A DNA stretch of 64,000 nt from Clostridia bacterium (GTDB lineage Bacteria; Bacillota; Clostridia; Christensenellales; Aristaeellaceae): the NCBI GenBank assembly GCA_017527065.1, contig JAFXQO010000042.1, positions 53,205-117,204 on the forward strand, read 5' to 3'. Of the stretch, positions 31,724 through 41,582 are shown piece by piece (positions within the stretch are counted from its first letter, which is position 1; the number at the start of each line of letters is the position of its first letter). Below the pieces are notes generated by a model. The model did no database searches. It had not been told where the DNA came from and saw only the letters and a list, made by a program, of their open reading frames with translations. A program made the translations under genes and the position numbers.

Positions 31724-33046
31724 TTATCCGACGGTGATCTTTTCCAGCGGCAGCGCGCTGGGCGCGCCCGCCTGCGCGGGCTGGGCGGCGTAAATCAGGG
31801 TGAGCCCGCCCACGCGCCCCAGGAACATCAGCGCCACCAAGATGCCGCGGGAGACGAGGCCGAGCCTGCTCGTGATTCCCAACGTGACGCCGACGGTGCC
31901 GACGGCGGAGGCCGTTTCAAACAGGCAGCTACTCAGCGGAAGCCCTTCCAGCCGGCTGATGGCCACGCCGCTCACGAGGAAAAGCATGAAGTACATGACC
32001 AGTATGGCCACGGCGTGCAGCACGGTTTCCTCGCTGATCCTCCGCCCCATGCACGTCACATGGTTTTTCCGGCGGAAGACGGCGCGCGCGGTCAGAAACA
32101 GCACGGCCGCCGTGGTGGTCTTCATGCCGCCGGCCGTGGAACCGGGCGAGCCGCCCACGAGCATCCACAGGATCATGACGACATGGCCGCCGCTGCCGAA
32201 TTCGTTCAGGTCGACGGTGTTGAAACCCGCCGTCCTCAGGGTAACGGATTGGAAGAGCGCCGGCCAGATCCGCTCGCCCACGGCGTATTGGCCCAACTCG
32301 AACGCCATGAACCACAGGAAGGGGATAAGGATCATGACCGCGGAGGCGATCAGGACGATTTTGCTTTGCAGGCGATACAGCTTGAAGCGGAACCGGTGCG
32401 TCCTGACGTCGTTCCAGACCAGGAAGCCGATGCCGCCCAGGGTGATCAGCAGTATCAGGACCAGGTTGATCCAGGCGTGTTGGGAAAAGCCGGTGAGGGA
32501 GGCGAAGGGGCCCTGGAAGCCCATCAGGTCAAATCCGGCGTTGCAGAAGGCGGAAACCGCGTGAAACAGGGCGTACCAGATGGCGACAGGAGACCGCAGC
32601 GCCCGCCAGAACGCGGGCAGCAGCAGGGCCGCGCCGATCAGTTCGAGGAAAATCGTCGTGGTCACGATGAACTTCGTCAGGCGCACGATGCCGCCCACCT
32701 GTGGCGCGGCGATGGACTCCTGCAGCGTGCTGCGCTGCATGAGGCCTATGCGCTTCCCGGAAACGAACACCAGCGCCACGGCGGACGTCACCACGCCGAG
32801 CCCGCCGATCTGAATCATCATGAGGATCAGGGCCTGTCCGAAGGGGCTCCATGTCGTGGCGGTATCCCGCACCACCAGCCCCGTGACGCAGACGGCGGAC
32901 GTAGCCGTGAACAGGCAGTCGAGAAAGCCGACGGAGCCTTCGCCGCGGCTGGAAACGGGCAGCATGAGCAGGAGCGTGCCCACCAGGATCATCGAAAGAA
33001 AGCTGAAGAATATGATCTGGAATGTCGTGAACCGTTTTTTCCTCAT
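31724..33046 (-). CDS. ktrB: KtrB-type potassium transporter
   Basis: The 440-residue integral membrane protein is a TrkH/KtrB family member with four M1-P-M2 repeats. Filter-region motifs are visible (TATSAVCVTGLVVRDT; HAVSAFCNAGFDLMG; TAGFNTVDLNE; ETASAVGTVGVTLG). It moves K+ (with Na+) into the cell together with KtrA, encoded 22 bases downstream. Promoter TTGCGC-N18-TATACT lies upstream. Confidence 0.94.
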   Translation of the reverse strand: MRKKRFTTFQIIFFSFLSMILVGTLLLMLPVSSRGEGSVGFLDCLFTATSAVCVTGLVVRDTATTWSPFGQALILMMIQIGGLGVVTSAVALVFVSGKRIGLMQRSTLQESIAAPQVGGIVRLTKFIVTTTIFLELIGAALLLPAFWRALRSPVAIWYALFHAVSAFCNAGFDLMGFQGPFASLTGFSQHAWINLVLILLITLGGIGFLVWNDVRTHRFRFKLYRLQSKIVLIASAVMILIPFLWFMAFELGQYAVGERIWPALFQSVTLRTAGFNTVDLNEFGSGGHVVMILWMLVGGSPGSTAGGMKTTTAAVLFLTARAVFRRKNHVTCMGRRISEETVLHAVAILVMYFMLFLVSGVAISRLEGLPLSSCLFETASAVGTVGVTLGITSRLGLVSRGILVALMFLGRVGGLTLIYAAQPAQAGAPSALPLEKITVG

Positions 33047-33109
33047 GGCGCGCCTTCACCCCTTTTTCAGACCGGCCGGCGCGTCCCGTCCCCGCCGCGC
33101 GCTGCAAAC

Positions 33110-33139
33110 AGTATACCATAAGGGCTTCGCGTTGCGCAA
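33110..33139 (-). promoter_or_regulatory. ktrBA promoter
   Basis: On the minus strand TTGCGC (33139-33134), 18 bases, TATACT (33115-33110). The leader of about 60 bases is too short for a ydaO-type c-di-AMP riboswitch. Confidence 0.55.
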
Positions 33140-33182
33140 TACATCATAAAAACATCTGCCCCCTGTATTTACACAGCTTACC

Positions 33183-33211
33183 TTGAAATCCCCGGCGTTT
33201 TGCGCTATACT
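33183..33211 (+). promoter_or_regulatory. Promoter of the M50 protease-scpA operon
   Basis: TTGAAA (33183-33188), 17 bases, TATACT (33206-33211). Confidence 0.75.
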
Positions 33212-33238
33212 ATAGGCAAACTGGCTGGGAGGTTCCCC

Positions 33239-34045
33239 ATGGGCATTCAGGCTTTGCTGTCCGATCCGATCCAATACCTGCGCGACGTGCTGCTCACGCT
33301 GCCCGCTGTCCTGCCCGCGCTCATACTGCACGAGTGCGCCCACGGCTGGGTGGCCTATAAGCTCGGCGACCCGACGGCGAAAATGCTGGGCCGCCTGTCG
33401 CTCGATCCCCGGAAGCACCTCGATCCCCTCGGCACGCTGAGCATGATCTTCATCGGCCTGGGCTGGGCCAAGCCAGTGCCCATCAACCCGCGCAATTTCA
33501 AGCACTACCGGCGCGACGACTTCCTCGTGTCCATCGCCGGCATCACGGCGAACCTCATCATGTTCCTCATCGGCTGCGTCCTCATGCTGGCCATGATCCT
33601 GGCGGCGGTGAAGATGATCCCTGCGAACATGATTCGCGGCGCCAGCTTCTACGTCGAGCTCAGCGACGGCATGTACGTCCTGAATATGTCCGACGTCGCC
33701 GCGTATCCCCACGCCATGGCCGAATACCTCATCGCCCCATACATGGGGAGCGTGTGGGGCAGCGTGTATGAAATCGTGGTCAACTTCGTGCTCATCAACC
33801 TGAGCCTGGCCATCTTCAACCTGATCCCCATTCCCCCGCTGGACGGCTACCACGTGCTCAACGACCTGATCCTCAAGCGGCCGCTGTTCGTGTCGCCGCA
33901 GGCGGCGCGCATAGGCCAGCTGGTCATGATCGGCCTTTTGTGGAGCGGATACCTGGGCCGCGGGCTCAATTACGTCGTCACCTGGGCGCTGGGCGGCGTA
34001 GGCGGCGCTTACGCGGCGCTCTTCCGGCTGTTTGGGCTGATGTAG
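33239..34045 (+). CDS. M50-family (site-2-protease-like) membrane metalloprotease
   Basis: The 268-residue membrane protein has the zinc motif HECAH in LILHECAHGWVAYKLGD (HExxH), the RLSLDPRKHLDPLG segment and the conserved NLIPIPPLDGYHVL motif with the third ligand Asp. This is the rhomboid-like S2P group of Bacillus YwhC/YydH type, found next to scpA and trpS in many Firmicutes. The substrate is unknown. The ATG at 33239 follows GGGAGG. scpA begins 13 bases later. Confidence 0.9.
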   Translation: MGIQALLSDPIQYLRDVLLTLPAVLPALILHECAHGWVAYKLGDPTAKMLGRLSLDPRKHLDPLGTLSMIFIGLGWAKPVPINPRNFKHYRRDDFLVSIAGITANLIMFLIGCVLMLAMILAAVKMIPANMIRGASFYVELSDGMYVLNMSDVAAYPHAMAEYLIAPYMGSVWGSVYEIVVNFVLINLSLAIFNLIPIPPLDGYHVLNDLILKRPLFVSPQAARIGQLVMIGLLWSGYLGRGLNYVVTWALGGVGGAYAALFRLFGLM

Positions 34046-34057
34046 CGGAGGAAAGAC

Positions 34058-34807
34058 ATGCCGTACGTCGTTTCGCTCAAGCAGTTCGACGGGCCGCTGG
34101 ACCTGCTGCTCACGCTCATCTCCCGCGCCAAGATCGACATCTGCGACATCTTCGTCTCCGAAATCACGGAGCAGTACCTGGAATACATGGCCGGCGTCGA
34201 CGAGCTGGACATGGACTCGGCCAGCGAGTTCCTGCAAATGGCGGCCACGCTGGTGGAAATCAAGTCCCGGGCCCTGCTGCCCGCGCCGCCCAAGCCGGAG
34301 GACCCGGACGCCGAGACGCCCGAGCAGGCGCTCATCCGCCAGCTGACCGAGTACAAGGCGTTCAAGGAAACCTGCGAGGATCTGAAGCGCCTCGAGGAGA
34401 CCGCGAAGCTGATGCTGAACAAGCTCCCGGAGGAGTATCCCCTTCCCCCGCCCGAGTACGAGCTGACCGGCCTCACGCTGGAGGGCCTCACCCGCGCGTT
34501 CCTGCGCGTGCTGAACCGCGCCGCCGGTTCCGAAGAAGCGCCGCGGCAGCGGGAGATCCGCCGCGACAGCTACACCATTCAGGAATGTATGGCGCGCATC
34601 CAGTCCCGCCTGCGGAAGGGCAACGTGGCCTTTGAGGATCTGTTCGAGGACGAACCCTGCCGCGCCGAGATCGTGGGGCTCTTTCTGGGCGTGCTGGAGC
34701 TTTTGAAGCTCAACCGCGTTCGCGTGCGCCAGCGGGGCGTGTTCGGCGAAATCATCCTCTCGCCCGTGAAGCGCGGCGGGGAAACCGTGGGAGTTGAGGC
34801 GTCGTGA
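34058..34807 (+). CDS. scpA: Segregation and condensation protein A
   Basis: The 249-residue kleisin shows the ScpA pattern: FDGPLDLLLTLISRAKIDICDI at the N-terminus (SMC neck-binding), MAATLVEIKSRALLP, and a C-terminal winged helix (LFLGVLELLKLNRVRVRQ). It bridges the heads of the SMC dimer with ScpB for chromosome organisation. No scpB follows; instead a DUF2461 gene overlaps its stop by one base (TGATG). Confidence 0.94.
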   Translation: MPYVVSLKQFDGPLDLLLTLISRAKIDICDIFVSEITEQYLEYMAGVDELDMDSASEFLQMAATLVEIKSRALLPAPPKPEDPDAETPEQALIRQLTEYKAFKETCEDLKRLEETAKLMLNKLPEEYPLPPPEYELTGLTLEGLTRAFLRVLNRAAGSEEAPRQREIRRDSYTIQECMARIQSRLRKGNVAFEDLFEDEPCRAEIVGLFLGVLELLKLNRVRVRQRGVFGEIILSPVKRGGETVGVEAS

Positions 34808-35487
34808 TGTTCAAGGGATTCACCAGCCGGACGGACGAGTTCTTCATGGCCATCCGGTTCAACAACAACATGCAGTTCTTCCATGAAAACCACGACTGGT
34901 ACGAGGAAGCCGTGCGTGAACCCCTCAAGGCGCTGGCCGCCGACCTGGGCCCGGCCGTGGAGCTGCTCGACCCGCGCCTGGAGCGCAGGCCCCAGCGGGT
35001 GGTCTCGCGCATCAACCGCGACATCCGCTTTTCAAACGACAAGTCGCCCTACCGCGACTACATGTGGATTTCCTTCCGGCCGCCGCACAGCGAGCAGAGC
35101 GGCGTGCTGGGTCTGTATTTCGACATTTCCGCCACCGGCTCGTCCTACGGCATGGGCATCTACGACGAAAACCGCCCGCTGATGAACGGCCTGCGGCGGC
35201 TGCTCGCGGCGGACGCCGGGCCGTTCCTGGAAGCCGCGCGGCCCGCGCTTAACGAGTTCACGCTGTGCGGCAGGGCGTTCAAGCGGATGAAGATCCCGCC
35301 CAGCCTCCCGGAGGCGGCGCGGCCCTGGTATTCACTGCGCGGTTTCTGGATCGAGAAGGATCTCTCCCGCGCCGACATATCGACGCCCGCGCTGGTGGAC
35401 GAAATATCCCGCGGCATCGGCCTCATGACGCCGTTGTACCGCTTTATCCAGGACATCGAACCGATCGACGAGGCCAGCCTGACCTGA
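34807..35487 (+). CDS. DUF2461 family protein
   Basis: The 226-residue protein matches DUF2461 (TIGR02453-like): NNNMQFFHENHDWYEEAVREP at the start, PRRVVSRINRD-type core (here RPQRVVSRINRDIRFS), DKSPYRDYMWISF and a C-terminal helical part. Function unknown. The ATG at 34807 shares its A with the stop codon of scpA, so translation is coupled. Confidence 0.85.
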   Translation: MFKGFTSRTDEFFMAIRFNNNMQFFHENHDWYEEAVREPLKALAADLGPAVELLDPRLERRPQRVVSRINRDIRFSNDKSPYRDYMWISFRPPHSEQSGVLGLYFDISATGSSYGMGIYDENRPLMNGLRRLLAADAGPFLEAARPALNEFTLCGRAFKRMKIPPSLPEAARPWYSLRGFWIEKDLSRADISTPALVDEISRGIGLMTPLYRFIQDIEPIDEASLT

Positions 35488-35511
35488 ACAAACCGACCAT
35501 TGGGGGTTTTT

Positions 35512-37023
35512 ATGCAAAGCGAATGGATGAAACTCAGGAGCGGATCGGACATCTGCGGCGACGCCATGGCCCACGACGGCCTTGAGCCGCTGCTCACGGC
35601 GGAGAAGGCCGAGCGCATCGGCTATGCCTTCGCGCTGTGGCTGGCGCACCGCATGAACACCACATCCGACAAATTGACGATCGCCGTGGGCTGCGATTCG
35701 CGCCTCTCCGGCCCGGCGCTCAAGACCGGGCTCGTGAAGGGCCTCACCGCCGCAGACTGCGACGTGCTGGACTGCGGCCTGTGCGCCGGCCCGGCCGTGT
35801 TTATCGCCGCGATCCAGCCCGAAATGAACTGCGACGGCGCGGTGATGGTCACCGCCAGCCACCATCCCTGGTATCGGAACGGCTTCAAGCTCATCGCGCG
35901 GGACGGCGGGCTGGACGGCGACGAGATCGCCGAAGTCCTCGCCGCCGCCGCGGACGCGGTCATTCCACAGCGCCTGGTGAAGCCCTTCGACCTGATGTCG
36001 GCCTACACCGACCGCCTGGCGAAGACCGTGCGCGAGCGGCTGGAGGACGACGCGCTCAAGCCGCTGCTGGGGCTTTACGTGGTGGTCGACGCCGGCAACG
36101 GCGCGGGCGGCTTCTACGCGAAGTTCCTCGAAGACCTCGGCGCGGACGTGGAGGGCGTCGGCCTGGAGCCGGACGGCCGCTTCCCCGACCGCGCGCCCGA
36201 CACTGAAGACAAAGACGCCATGGCCAAGCTGAGCCGCGCCGTTGTCGAATACGGCGCGGACCTCGGCGTCCTCTTTGACAGCGACTGCACGCGCGCCGCC
36301 ATCGTAGACGAGCGGGGCCAGGCCATCAGCGGCAACCGCCTGATCGCGCTGGTTTCGGCCATGCTCCTGAACGAGAAATCCGGCCAGACGATCGTGACCG
36401 ATTCCGTCACCTCCTCCGGCCTGGCGAAATTCATCGCCGAGTGGGGCGGCACGCATTACCGCTTCAAGCGCGGCTACCGCAACGTCATCGACGAGGCCAT
36501 CCGCCTGAACGAGGAGGGCATCGCCTGTCCCATCGCCATCGAGACCAGCGGACACGCCGCCTTCCGGGAGAACAACTTCGTGGACGACGGCGTCTACCTG
36601 GCCACGCGGCTGATCTGCGAGGCGCTGGAGAAGAAGCGCCAGGGCAAGACGCTGACCTCTCTGCTGGAGGGGCTTGCGGAGCCGCTGGAGAGCGTGGAGG
36701 TGCGCATGAACGTCCTCGAGGAGGACATCCGCGCCGCCGCGAAGACCGTGATCGAGGCGGTGCTGAGTAAAACCCTGGAAGACCATTCCTGGCACCTCGC
36801 CCCCGACAACCGGGAGGGCGTGCGCATTTCCTTCGACCTGGACGGCGGCGTGGACAACGCCTGGTTCCTGCTGCGCCTGTCCGTCCACGACCCGGTCATG
36901 CCTCTCAACGCCGAGTCCGACGTGCCGGGCGGCGTGCAGTTCATGCTGAAAAAGCTCTGCGCGCTGCTTGAGCAGACCGAGGCGCTGGATGTCGCGCCGC
37001 TGAAAAAGCTCATCGAGGGCTGA
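35512..37023 (+). CDS. Phosphohexomutase family protein with altered metal loop
   Basis: The 503-residue protein has the four-domain phosphoglucomutase/phosphomannomutase layout: the active serine in VTASHHPWYRNGFK (about Ser116), the sugar loop ETSGHAAF and the phosphate-binding PDNREGVRIS. The metal loop, normally DxDxDR, reads DSDCTR (about residues 256-261), so the third metal-binding Asp is Thr. Either the metal is held differently or activity is reduced. KRGYRNVIDEA places it with plant/cyanobacterial-type PGM-like proteins. The ATG at 35512 follows GGGGG; it continues the scpA operon. Confidence 0.85.
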   Translation: MQSEWMKLRSGSDICGDAMAHDGLEPLLTAEKAERIGYAFALWLAHRMNTTSDKLTIAVGCDSRLSGPALKTGLVKGLTAADCDVLDCGLCAGPAVFIAAIQPEMNCDGAVMVTASHHPWYRNGFKLIARDGGLDGDEIAEVLAAAADAVIPQRLVKPFDLMSAYTDRLAKTVRERLEDDALKPLLGLYVVVDAGNGAGGFYAKFLEDLGADVEGVGLEPDGRFPDRAPDTEDKDAMAKLSRAVVEYGADLGVLFDSDCTRAAIVDERGQAISGNRLIALVSAMLLNEKSGQTIVTDSVTSSGLAKFIAEWGGTHYRFKRGYRNVIDEAIRLNEEGIACPIAIETSGHAAFRENNFVDDGVYLATRLICEALEKKRQGKTLTSLLEGLAEPLESVEVRMNVLEEDIRAAAKTVIEAVLSKTLEDHSWHLAPDNREGVRISFDLDGGVDNAWFLLRLSVHDPVMPLNAESDVPGGVQFMLKKLCALLEQTEALDVAPLKKLIEG

Positions 37024-37077
37024 CGGCCCTTCATGATACGCCAAAGAAAACTATATTGAGAAAGGGTGTTTTTTCCA

Positions 37078-39054
37078 ATGAGCAAGCAGGATAAACTCGT
37101 CGTCAACGCCATTCGCGTGCTCTCTGCCGAGGCTGTCCAGAAGGCGAAGTCCGGCCATCCGGGCATGCCCATGGGCTCCGCCGCCATGGCCTACGCCGTG
37201 TGGGGCAAGCAGATGAATTTCGACCCCAAAGCCCCCAAGTGGGACAACCGCGACCGCTTCGTGCTGTCCTCCGGCCACGGCTCCATGCTGCTGTACTCCC
37301 TGCTGCATCTTTTTGGCTTTGGCCTGACCATTGAGGACCTGAAGCAGTTCCGCCAGTTCGGCTCCCTCACCCCCGGCCATCCCGAGTACGGCCACACCAC
37401 CGGCGTCGAAACCACCACCGGTCCCCTGGGCCAGGGCATCAGCAACGCCGTGGGCATGGCGCTGGCCGAGACCTACCTGGCCGCGCATTTCAACCGCGAG
37501 GGCTTCAACGTCGTGGACCACAACACCTACGCCATCATGGGCGACGGCTGCCTGATGGAGGGCATCTCCCACGAGGCCGCTTCCCTGGCCGGCACCCTCA
37601 AGCTGAACAAGCTGATCGCCCTGTACGACGACAACGAGATCTCCATCGAAGGCAGCACCGACATCGCCTTCCGCGAGGACGTGCCCGCCCGCTTCCGCGC
37701 CTACGGCTGGAACGTCATCGACGTGCCGAACGCCAACTGCTGGCAGAAGGTCAACGACGCCATCGAGCTGGCGAAGGATTCCGACAAGCCCAACCTGATC
37801 GTGTGCCACACCGTGATCGGCTACGGCTCTCCCAAGGCCGGCACGCCCTCTGTGCACGGCGAACCTCTGGGCGAGGAAAACCTGGCCGCCACCAAGAAGG
37901 CGCTGGAATGGCCCTGCGAGGAGCCCTTCGGCGTGCCCGCCGAGGTCTACGAGACCACCGCGGCCGTGGCCGAGGCCGGCGCGAAGAAGCGCGCCGCGTG
38001 GGAAGCGCTGTTCGCCGAGTACGAGAAGGCCTATCCCGAGCTGGCCGCCGAGTACAAGAGCTGGTATTCCGGAAAGCTGCCCGTGGACCTCATGAACGAC
38101 GAGGAGTACTGGAAGTTTGAAGGCCCCAGCGCCACCCGCGCCTCCTCCGGCGAAGTGCTCAACCGCCTAGCCAAGCGCATCCCGAACCTGATCGGCGGCT
38201 CCGCCGACCTGGCTCCCTCCAACAAGTCCAACATGAAGGGCCGCGGAGACTTCTCCGCCGAGGACCGCACCGGCTCCAACCTGCACTTCGGCGTGCGCGA
38301 GCATGCCATGGCGGCCATCTGCAACGGCATGTACCTGCACGGCGGCCTGCGCCCCTACTGCGCCACCTTCTTCGTGTTCTCCGATTACATGAAGAACGCC
38401 ATGCGCCTGGCGGCCATCATGAAGCTGCCCATCGCCTACATCCTCACCCACGACTCCATCGGCGTCGGCGAGGACGGCCCGACCCATCAGCCCGTGGAGC
38501 ACCTGGCCGGCCTGCGCGCCATGCCCGGCATGGTGGTGTTCCGCCCCGCCGACAGCAAAGAGACCGCCGCCGGCTGGCTGTGCGCCATGGAGGGCCAGCG
38601 CCCCGTGTCGCTGGTGCTCACTCGCCAGAACCTGCCCCTGTACGAGAAGAGCGGCAAGGACGCCCTCAAGGGCGGCTACATCCTGGCCGACAGCGAGAAG
38701 GCCACGCCCGACGTCATCCTCATGGCCAGCGGCTCCGAGGTCGAGCAGTGCATGGGCGCGAAGGACATCCTGAAGGAGCAGGGCATCGACGCCCGCGTGG
38801 TGAGCATGCCTTCCTTCGAGCTGTTCGACGAGCAGAGCGAGGAATACAGGCAGTCCGTGCTGCCCGCCTCCGTGCGCGCCCGCGTGGCCGTTGAAGCCGC
38901 CTCCACCTTCGGCTGGCAGAAGTACACCGGCCTGGACGGCGTCGTGATCGGCCTGGACGAGTTCGGCGTCTCCGGCCCCTACAAGGCCCTCTACAAGCAC
39001 TACGGCTTCACCGCCGAGAACGTGGCCGAGAAGGCCGCGGCGCTGGTGAAGTAA
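37078..39054 (+). CDS. tkt: Transketolase
   Basis: The 658-residue enzyme shows the complete transketolase pattern: [35 protein letters not shown], the thiamine-diphosphate motif [16 protein letters not shown] with [25 protein letters not shown], and the C-terminal [21 protein letters not shown]. It links glycolysis and the pentose phosphate pathway. Codon use is strongly C/G-ending and uniform, indicating high expression. It has its own space upstream (54 bases) and a strong terminator. Confidence 0.97.
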   Translation: MSKQDKLVVNAIRVLSAEAVQKAKSGHPGMPMGSAAMAYAVWGKQMNFDPKAPKWDNRDRFVLSSGHGSMLLYSLLHLFGFGLTIEDLKQFRQFGSLTPGHPEYGHTTGVETTTGPLGQGISNAVGMALAETYLAAHFNREGFNVVDHNTYAIMGDGCLMEGISHEAASLAGTLKLNKLIALYDDNEISIEGSTDIAFREDVPARFRAYGWNVIDVPNANCWQKVNDAIELAKDSDKPNLIVCHTVIGYGSPKAGTPSVHGEPLGEENLAATKKALEWPCEEPFGVPAEVYETTAAVAEAGAKKRAAWEALFAEYEKAYPELAAEYKSWYSGKLPVDLMNDEEYWKFEGPSATRASSGEVLNRLAKRIPNLIGGSADLAPSNKSNMKGRGDFSAEDRTGSNLHFGVREHAMAAICNGMYLHGGLRPYCATFFVFSDYMKNAMRLAAIMKLPIAYILTHDSIGVGEDGPTHQPVEHLAGLRAMPGMVVFRPADSKETAAGWLCAMEGQRPVSLVLTRQNLPLYEKSGKDALKGGYILADSEKATPDVILMASGSEVEQCMGAKDILKEQGIDARVVSMPSFELFDEQSEEYRQSVLPASVRARVAVEAASTFGWQKYTGLDGVVIGLDEFGVSGPYKALYKHYGFTAENVAEKAAALVK

Positions 39055-39070
39055 ACCGCCTACAGCAAAA

Positions 39071-39104
39071 CCCCCGGACAGCCTCGCGCTTGTCCGGGGG
39101 TTTT
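39071..39104 (+). terminator. Terminator of tkt
   Basis: CCCCCGGACA (39071-39080) pairs perfectly with TGTCCGGGGG (39091-39100), followed by TTTT. Confidence 0.88.
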
Positions 39105-39122
39105 CATATGGGTGGATATCCG

Positions 39123-39992
39123 TCAGTCCTCGCTGTTCCCTATCGTCAGCGTATTGGCAAACAGCGTCGCCCAGCTCAGGCTCGCATCGGTATCGGCGCT
39201 GAGGAACGCCGCGTCCTCCCCGACGCCCGCGTCCTCGAAGCGGCCGGCGAGCGAGTCGTAATCCCAGAATATCCCGTTCGCCAGGTCGCCGACAACGCCC
39301 ATCAGGTTCTCGTCGAACCGCGCGCGGGCGTCGTCGTCGAGGCTCTCCCAGGCAGCCAGCATGGCCTCGCGCAGAGAGCCGATGTCCGTGTTCCACAGGT
39401 CGTTGTCATAGGCGAAGCGCACCACGTCGCGCGCGAGAATCGCCTGCTTCAGCGAGGAACCCGCCGTGCCGAATTCGACGTTTGCTACGGGCAGGAAGTA
39501 TTTATCGGCGAAATCCCCGGCGGCCGGCGTCCCGGTCACGACGCGTTCCAGCCGGAACTCGGCCGCGCGTTCCTCGCGGGAATCCTCCCAGCGCAGCGTG
39601 CCGTCCTCCGCGAAGAAAAACGCGCCGGCCGCGTCGTCCCAGAGGACTTCCTCGCCGCCCTCGCCTTCGTCGTCCGCCGTCACGATGGACATGACGCCGT
39701 TTTCATAGACCAGCTTCCCGGACGCCTCGTCCCAGCGGGCGGTCATCTGCCACACGCCCACGGAGTTGTACGTATTGCCCCAGGTGATCTTGACGTCGTA
39801 GTCGAGTTCGTCCTCCGGCGCGTCTTCGAAATACACATGCGCGATGCGCAGCGAGGCGCGGCCGAAATTGGGATCGGCCCATCGGCCCGCGAAGGCCAGG
39901 GTGGGATTGTCGATTGCCGCGGGCGCCTCAGCCAGCGCGGCCAGCGAAGCGAACAGGAACATTAAGGCCAATAACCATGCGATTTTCTTCAT
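39123..39992 (-). CDS. Secreted hypothetical protein (289 aa)
   Basis: I do not recognise this protein. It has a signal peptide (IAWLLALMFLFASLAALAEA) and a mature part of about 265 residues: residues 30-130 look like a beta-sandwich (RASLRIAHVYFED, DYDVKITWGNTYNSVGVWQMTARWDE) that repeats in tone to 150, followed by an acidic helical half. There are no cysteines in the mature part and no catalytic motif. The ATG at 39992 follows GAGGAG at 11-base spacing. It is transcribed alone, divergent from the glycerol-1-phosphate dehydrogenase gene. Confidence 0.7.
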   Translation of the reverse strand: MKKIAWLLALMFLFASLAALAEAPAAIDNPTLAFAGRWADPNFGRASLRIAHVYFEDAPEDELDYDVKITWGNTYNSVGVWQMTARWDEASGKLVYENGVMSIVTADDEGEGGEEVLWDDAAGAFFFAEDGTLRWEDSREERAAEFRLERVVTGTPAAGDFADKYFLPVANVEFGTAGSSLKQAILARDVVRFAYDNDLWNTDIGSLREAMLAAWESLDDDARARFDENLMGVVGDLANGIFWDYDSLAGRFEDAGVGEDAAFLSADTDASLSWATLFANTLTIGNSED

Positions 39993-40083
39993 TTTATGAT
40001 AGTCTCCTCTCATTCTGCGCTTGGTTTTGCGCCTCATTTGACCTCTTTTTTCCGGAATTGGTTCCCTGATCCTCGCGCCATGG

Positions 40084-40112
40084 TTGAAAAACGCGCGGGG
40101 ATATGGTATCAT
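40084..40112 (+). promoter_or_regulatory. Promoter of the egsA-like gene
   Basis: TTGAAA (40084-40089), 17 bases, TATCAT (40107-40112). Confidence 0.6.
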
Positions 40113-40147
40113 GTGCGTATAAATCAAACAGAGGAAGGTCTTGCGCT

Positions 40148-41503
40148 ATGATTGATTTTTCCCTTCTTTCCACTGAAGAGCTGCTCACCCCCGGCGGATT
40201 CGACTGCGATTGCGGCCTGCATCACGAAGCGCCCATCAAGTTCCTGAAAATCGGCTCGGGCGTGGTGAAATACATTCCCGACGCGCTGAAGGCGCTGGGC
40301 GCGAAGAAGCCCTTCATCGTGTGCGATTTGAACACGAAGGACGCCGCGTGGAAGTTCGTCGAGCCGGTGCTCAAGGACGCCGGGATCGAGTACGGCATGT
40401 TCTGCTTCAACACCCACAAGCGCCTGGAGCCCAACGAGGAGGTCATGGGCGCGGTCACATTCGCCTTTGACAAGAGCTGCGACTGCGTGATGGCCCTCGG
40501 CAGCGGCGTCATCAACGACAACTGCAAGATCATCGCCGACATCGCGGGCGTGCCCGCCATGGTGGTGGGCACCGCGCCGTCCATGGACGGCTACGCCTCC
40601 AACTCCTCCAGCATGGTCGTGGGCGGCCTCAAGACCTCGCTGTACCACGGCATGCCCGCCGCCATCATCGCGGACACCGACATCATGAAGGACGCCCCCA
40701 TGCGCATGCTGTGGGCCGGCCTGGGCGACATGCTGGCCAAGTACGTGGCGCTGTGCGAGTGGCGCATCGCCGCCATCGTGAACGGCGACCCCTACTGCGA
40801 GAAGATCGCCTCGCTGGTGCGCAAGTCGCTGGAAAAGGTGGCCTCCGCCGCCGACCGCCTGGCCGACCGCGACCCCGAAGTGGTCGGAAACGTGGCTGAG
40901 GGCCTCATCCTCTCCGGCATCGCCATGTGCTTCGCCACCACCTCCCGCCCCGCCTCCGGCCTGGAGCACTATTTCTCCCACATGTGGGAGATGATGGCCC
41001 TCGAGCGCGGCGAGGAGAGCGACCTGCACGGCATCCAGGTGGGCGTGGGGTGCTACCTCACCTTCAAGCTGTACGAGCGCATCAGGAAGCTCACCCCCGA
41101 CCGGGAAAAGGCGCTGGCCTTCATGAAGAACTTCGACCAGGCGAAGTGGGAGGCGGAGACGAAGCGCGTGTTCGGGAGCGTGGCGGGGAGCGTCCTCGCC
41201 GCCGCCGCGAAGGAAGGCCGCAACGACCCGGAGAAGCACGCGAAACGCGTCGCCCTCATCTGCGACAACTGGGACAAGATTCAGAAGATCATTTCCGAGG
41301 AGATGCCGCCCTTTGAGACGCTTCTCAAGATCATGACGCCCTGCGGCATGCCCATCCGCCCGGCGGAGATCGGCATCAGCGAGGAAGACGTGCGCGACGC
41401 GCTGAAGGCCTCCCGCGACATCCGCAACAAGTACCTCTCCAGCACCATGCTGTGGGATCTGGGGCTTCTGTACGAGTGGGCGGACGAATTCGACGGAAAG
41501 TAA
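40148..41503 (+). CDS. sn-glycerol-1-phosphate dehydrogenase (AraM/EgsA type)
   Basis: The 451-residue protein belongs to the iron-dependent alcohol dehydrogenase/dehydroquinate synthase fold, AraM group: VMALGSGVINDNCKIIAD (NAD binding), VGTAPSMDGYASNSSSMVVGG, WAGLGDMLAKYVALCEWRIA and ASGLEHYFSHMWEM, whose Asp and His residues hold the metal. AraM makes sn-glycerol-1-phosphate from dihydroxyacetone phosphate, the stereoisomer used in archaeal lipids and, in Bacillus, by PcrB for heptaprenylglyceryl lipids. A gene for a predicted phospholipase-C-like protein follows after a GC-rich hairpin (about 41522-41549). Confidence 0.88.
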   Translation: MIDFSLLSTEELLTPGGFDCDCGLHHEAPIKFLKIGSGVVKYIPDALKALGAKKPFIVCDLNTKDAAWKFVEPVLKDAGIEYGMFCFNTHKRLEPNEEVMGAVTFAFDKSCDCVMALGSGVINDNCKIIADIAGVPAMVVGTAPSMDGYASNSSSMVVGGLKTSLYHGMPAAIIADTDIMKDAPMRMLWAGLGDMLAKYVALCEWRIAAIVNGDPYCEKIASLVRKSLEKVASAADRLADRDPEVVGNVAEGLILSGIAMCFATTSRPASGLEHYFSHMWEMMALERGEESDLHGIQVGVGCYLTFKLYERIRKLTPDREKALAFMKNFDQAKWEAETKRVFGSVAGSVLAAAAKEGRNDPEKHAKRVALICDNWDKIQKIISEEMPPFETLLKIMTPCGMPIRPAEIGISEEDVRDALKASRDIRNKYLSSTMLWDLGLLYEWADEFDGK

Positions 41504-41582
41504 ACGCGAAACGCAAATCAGCGCCCGCCGGGGGAGCCTGGCGGGCGCGCTGCGTCTATATCGAACGAAGGAGGGCCGATTC

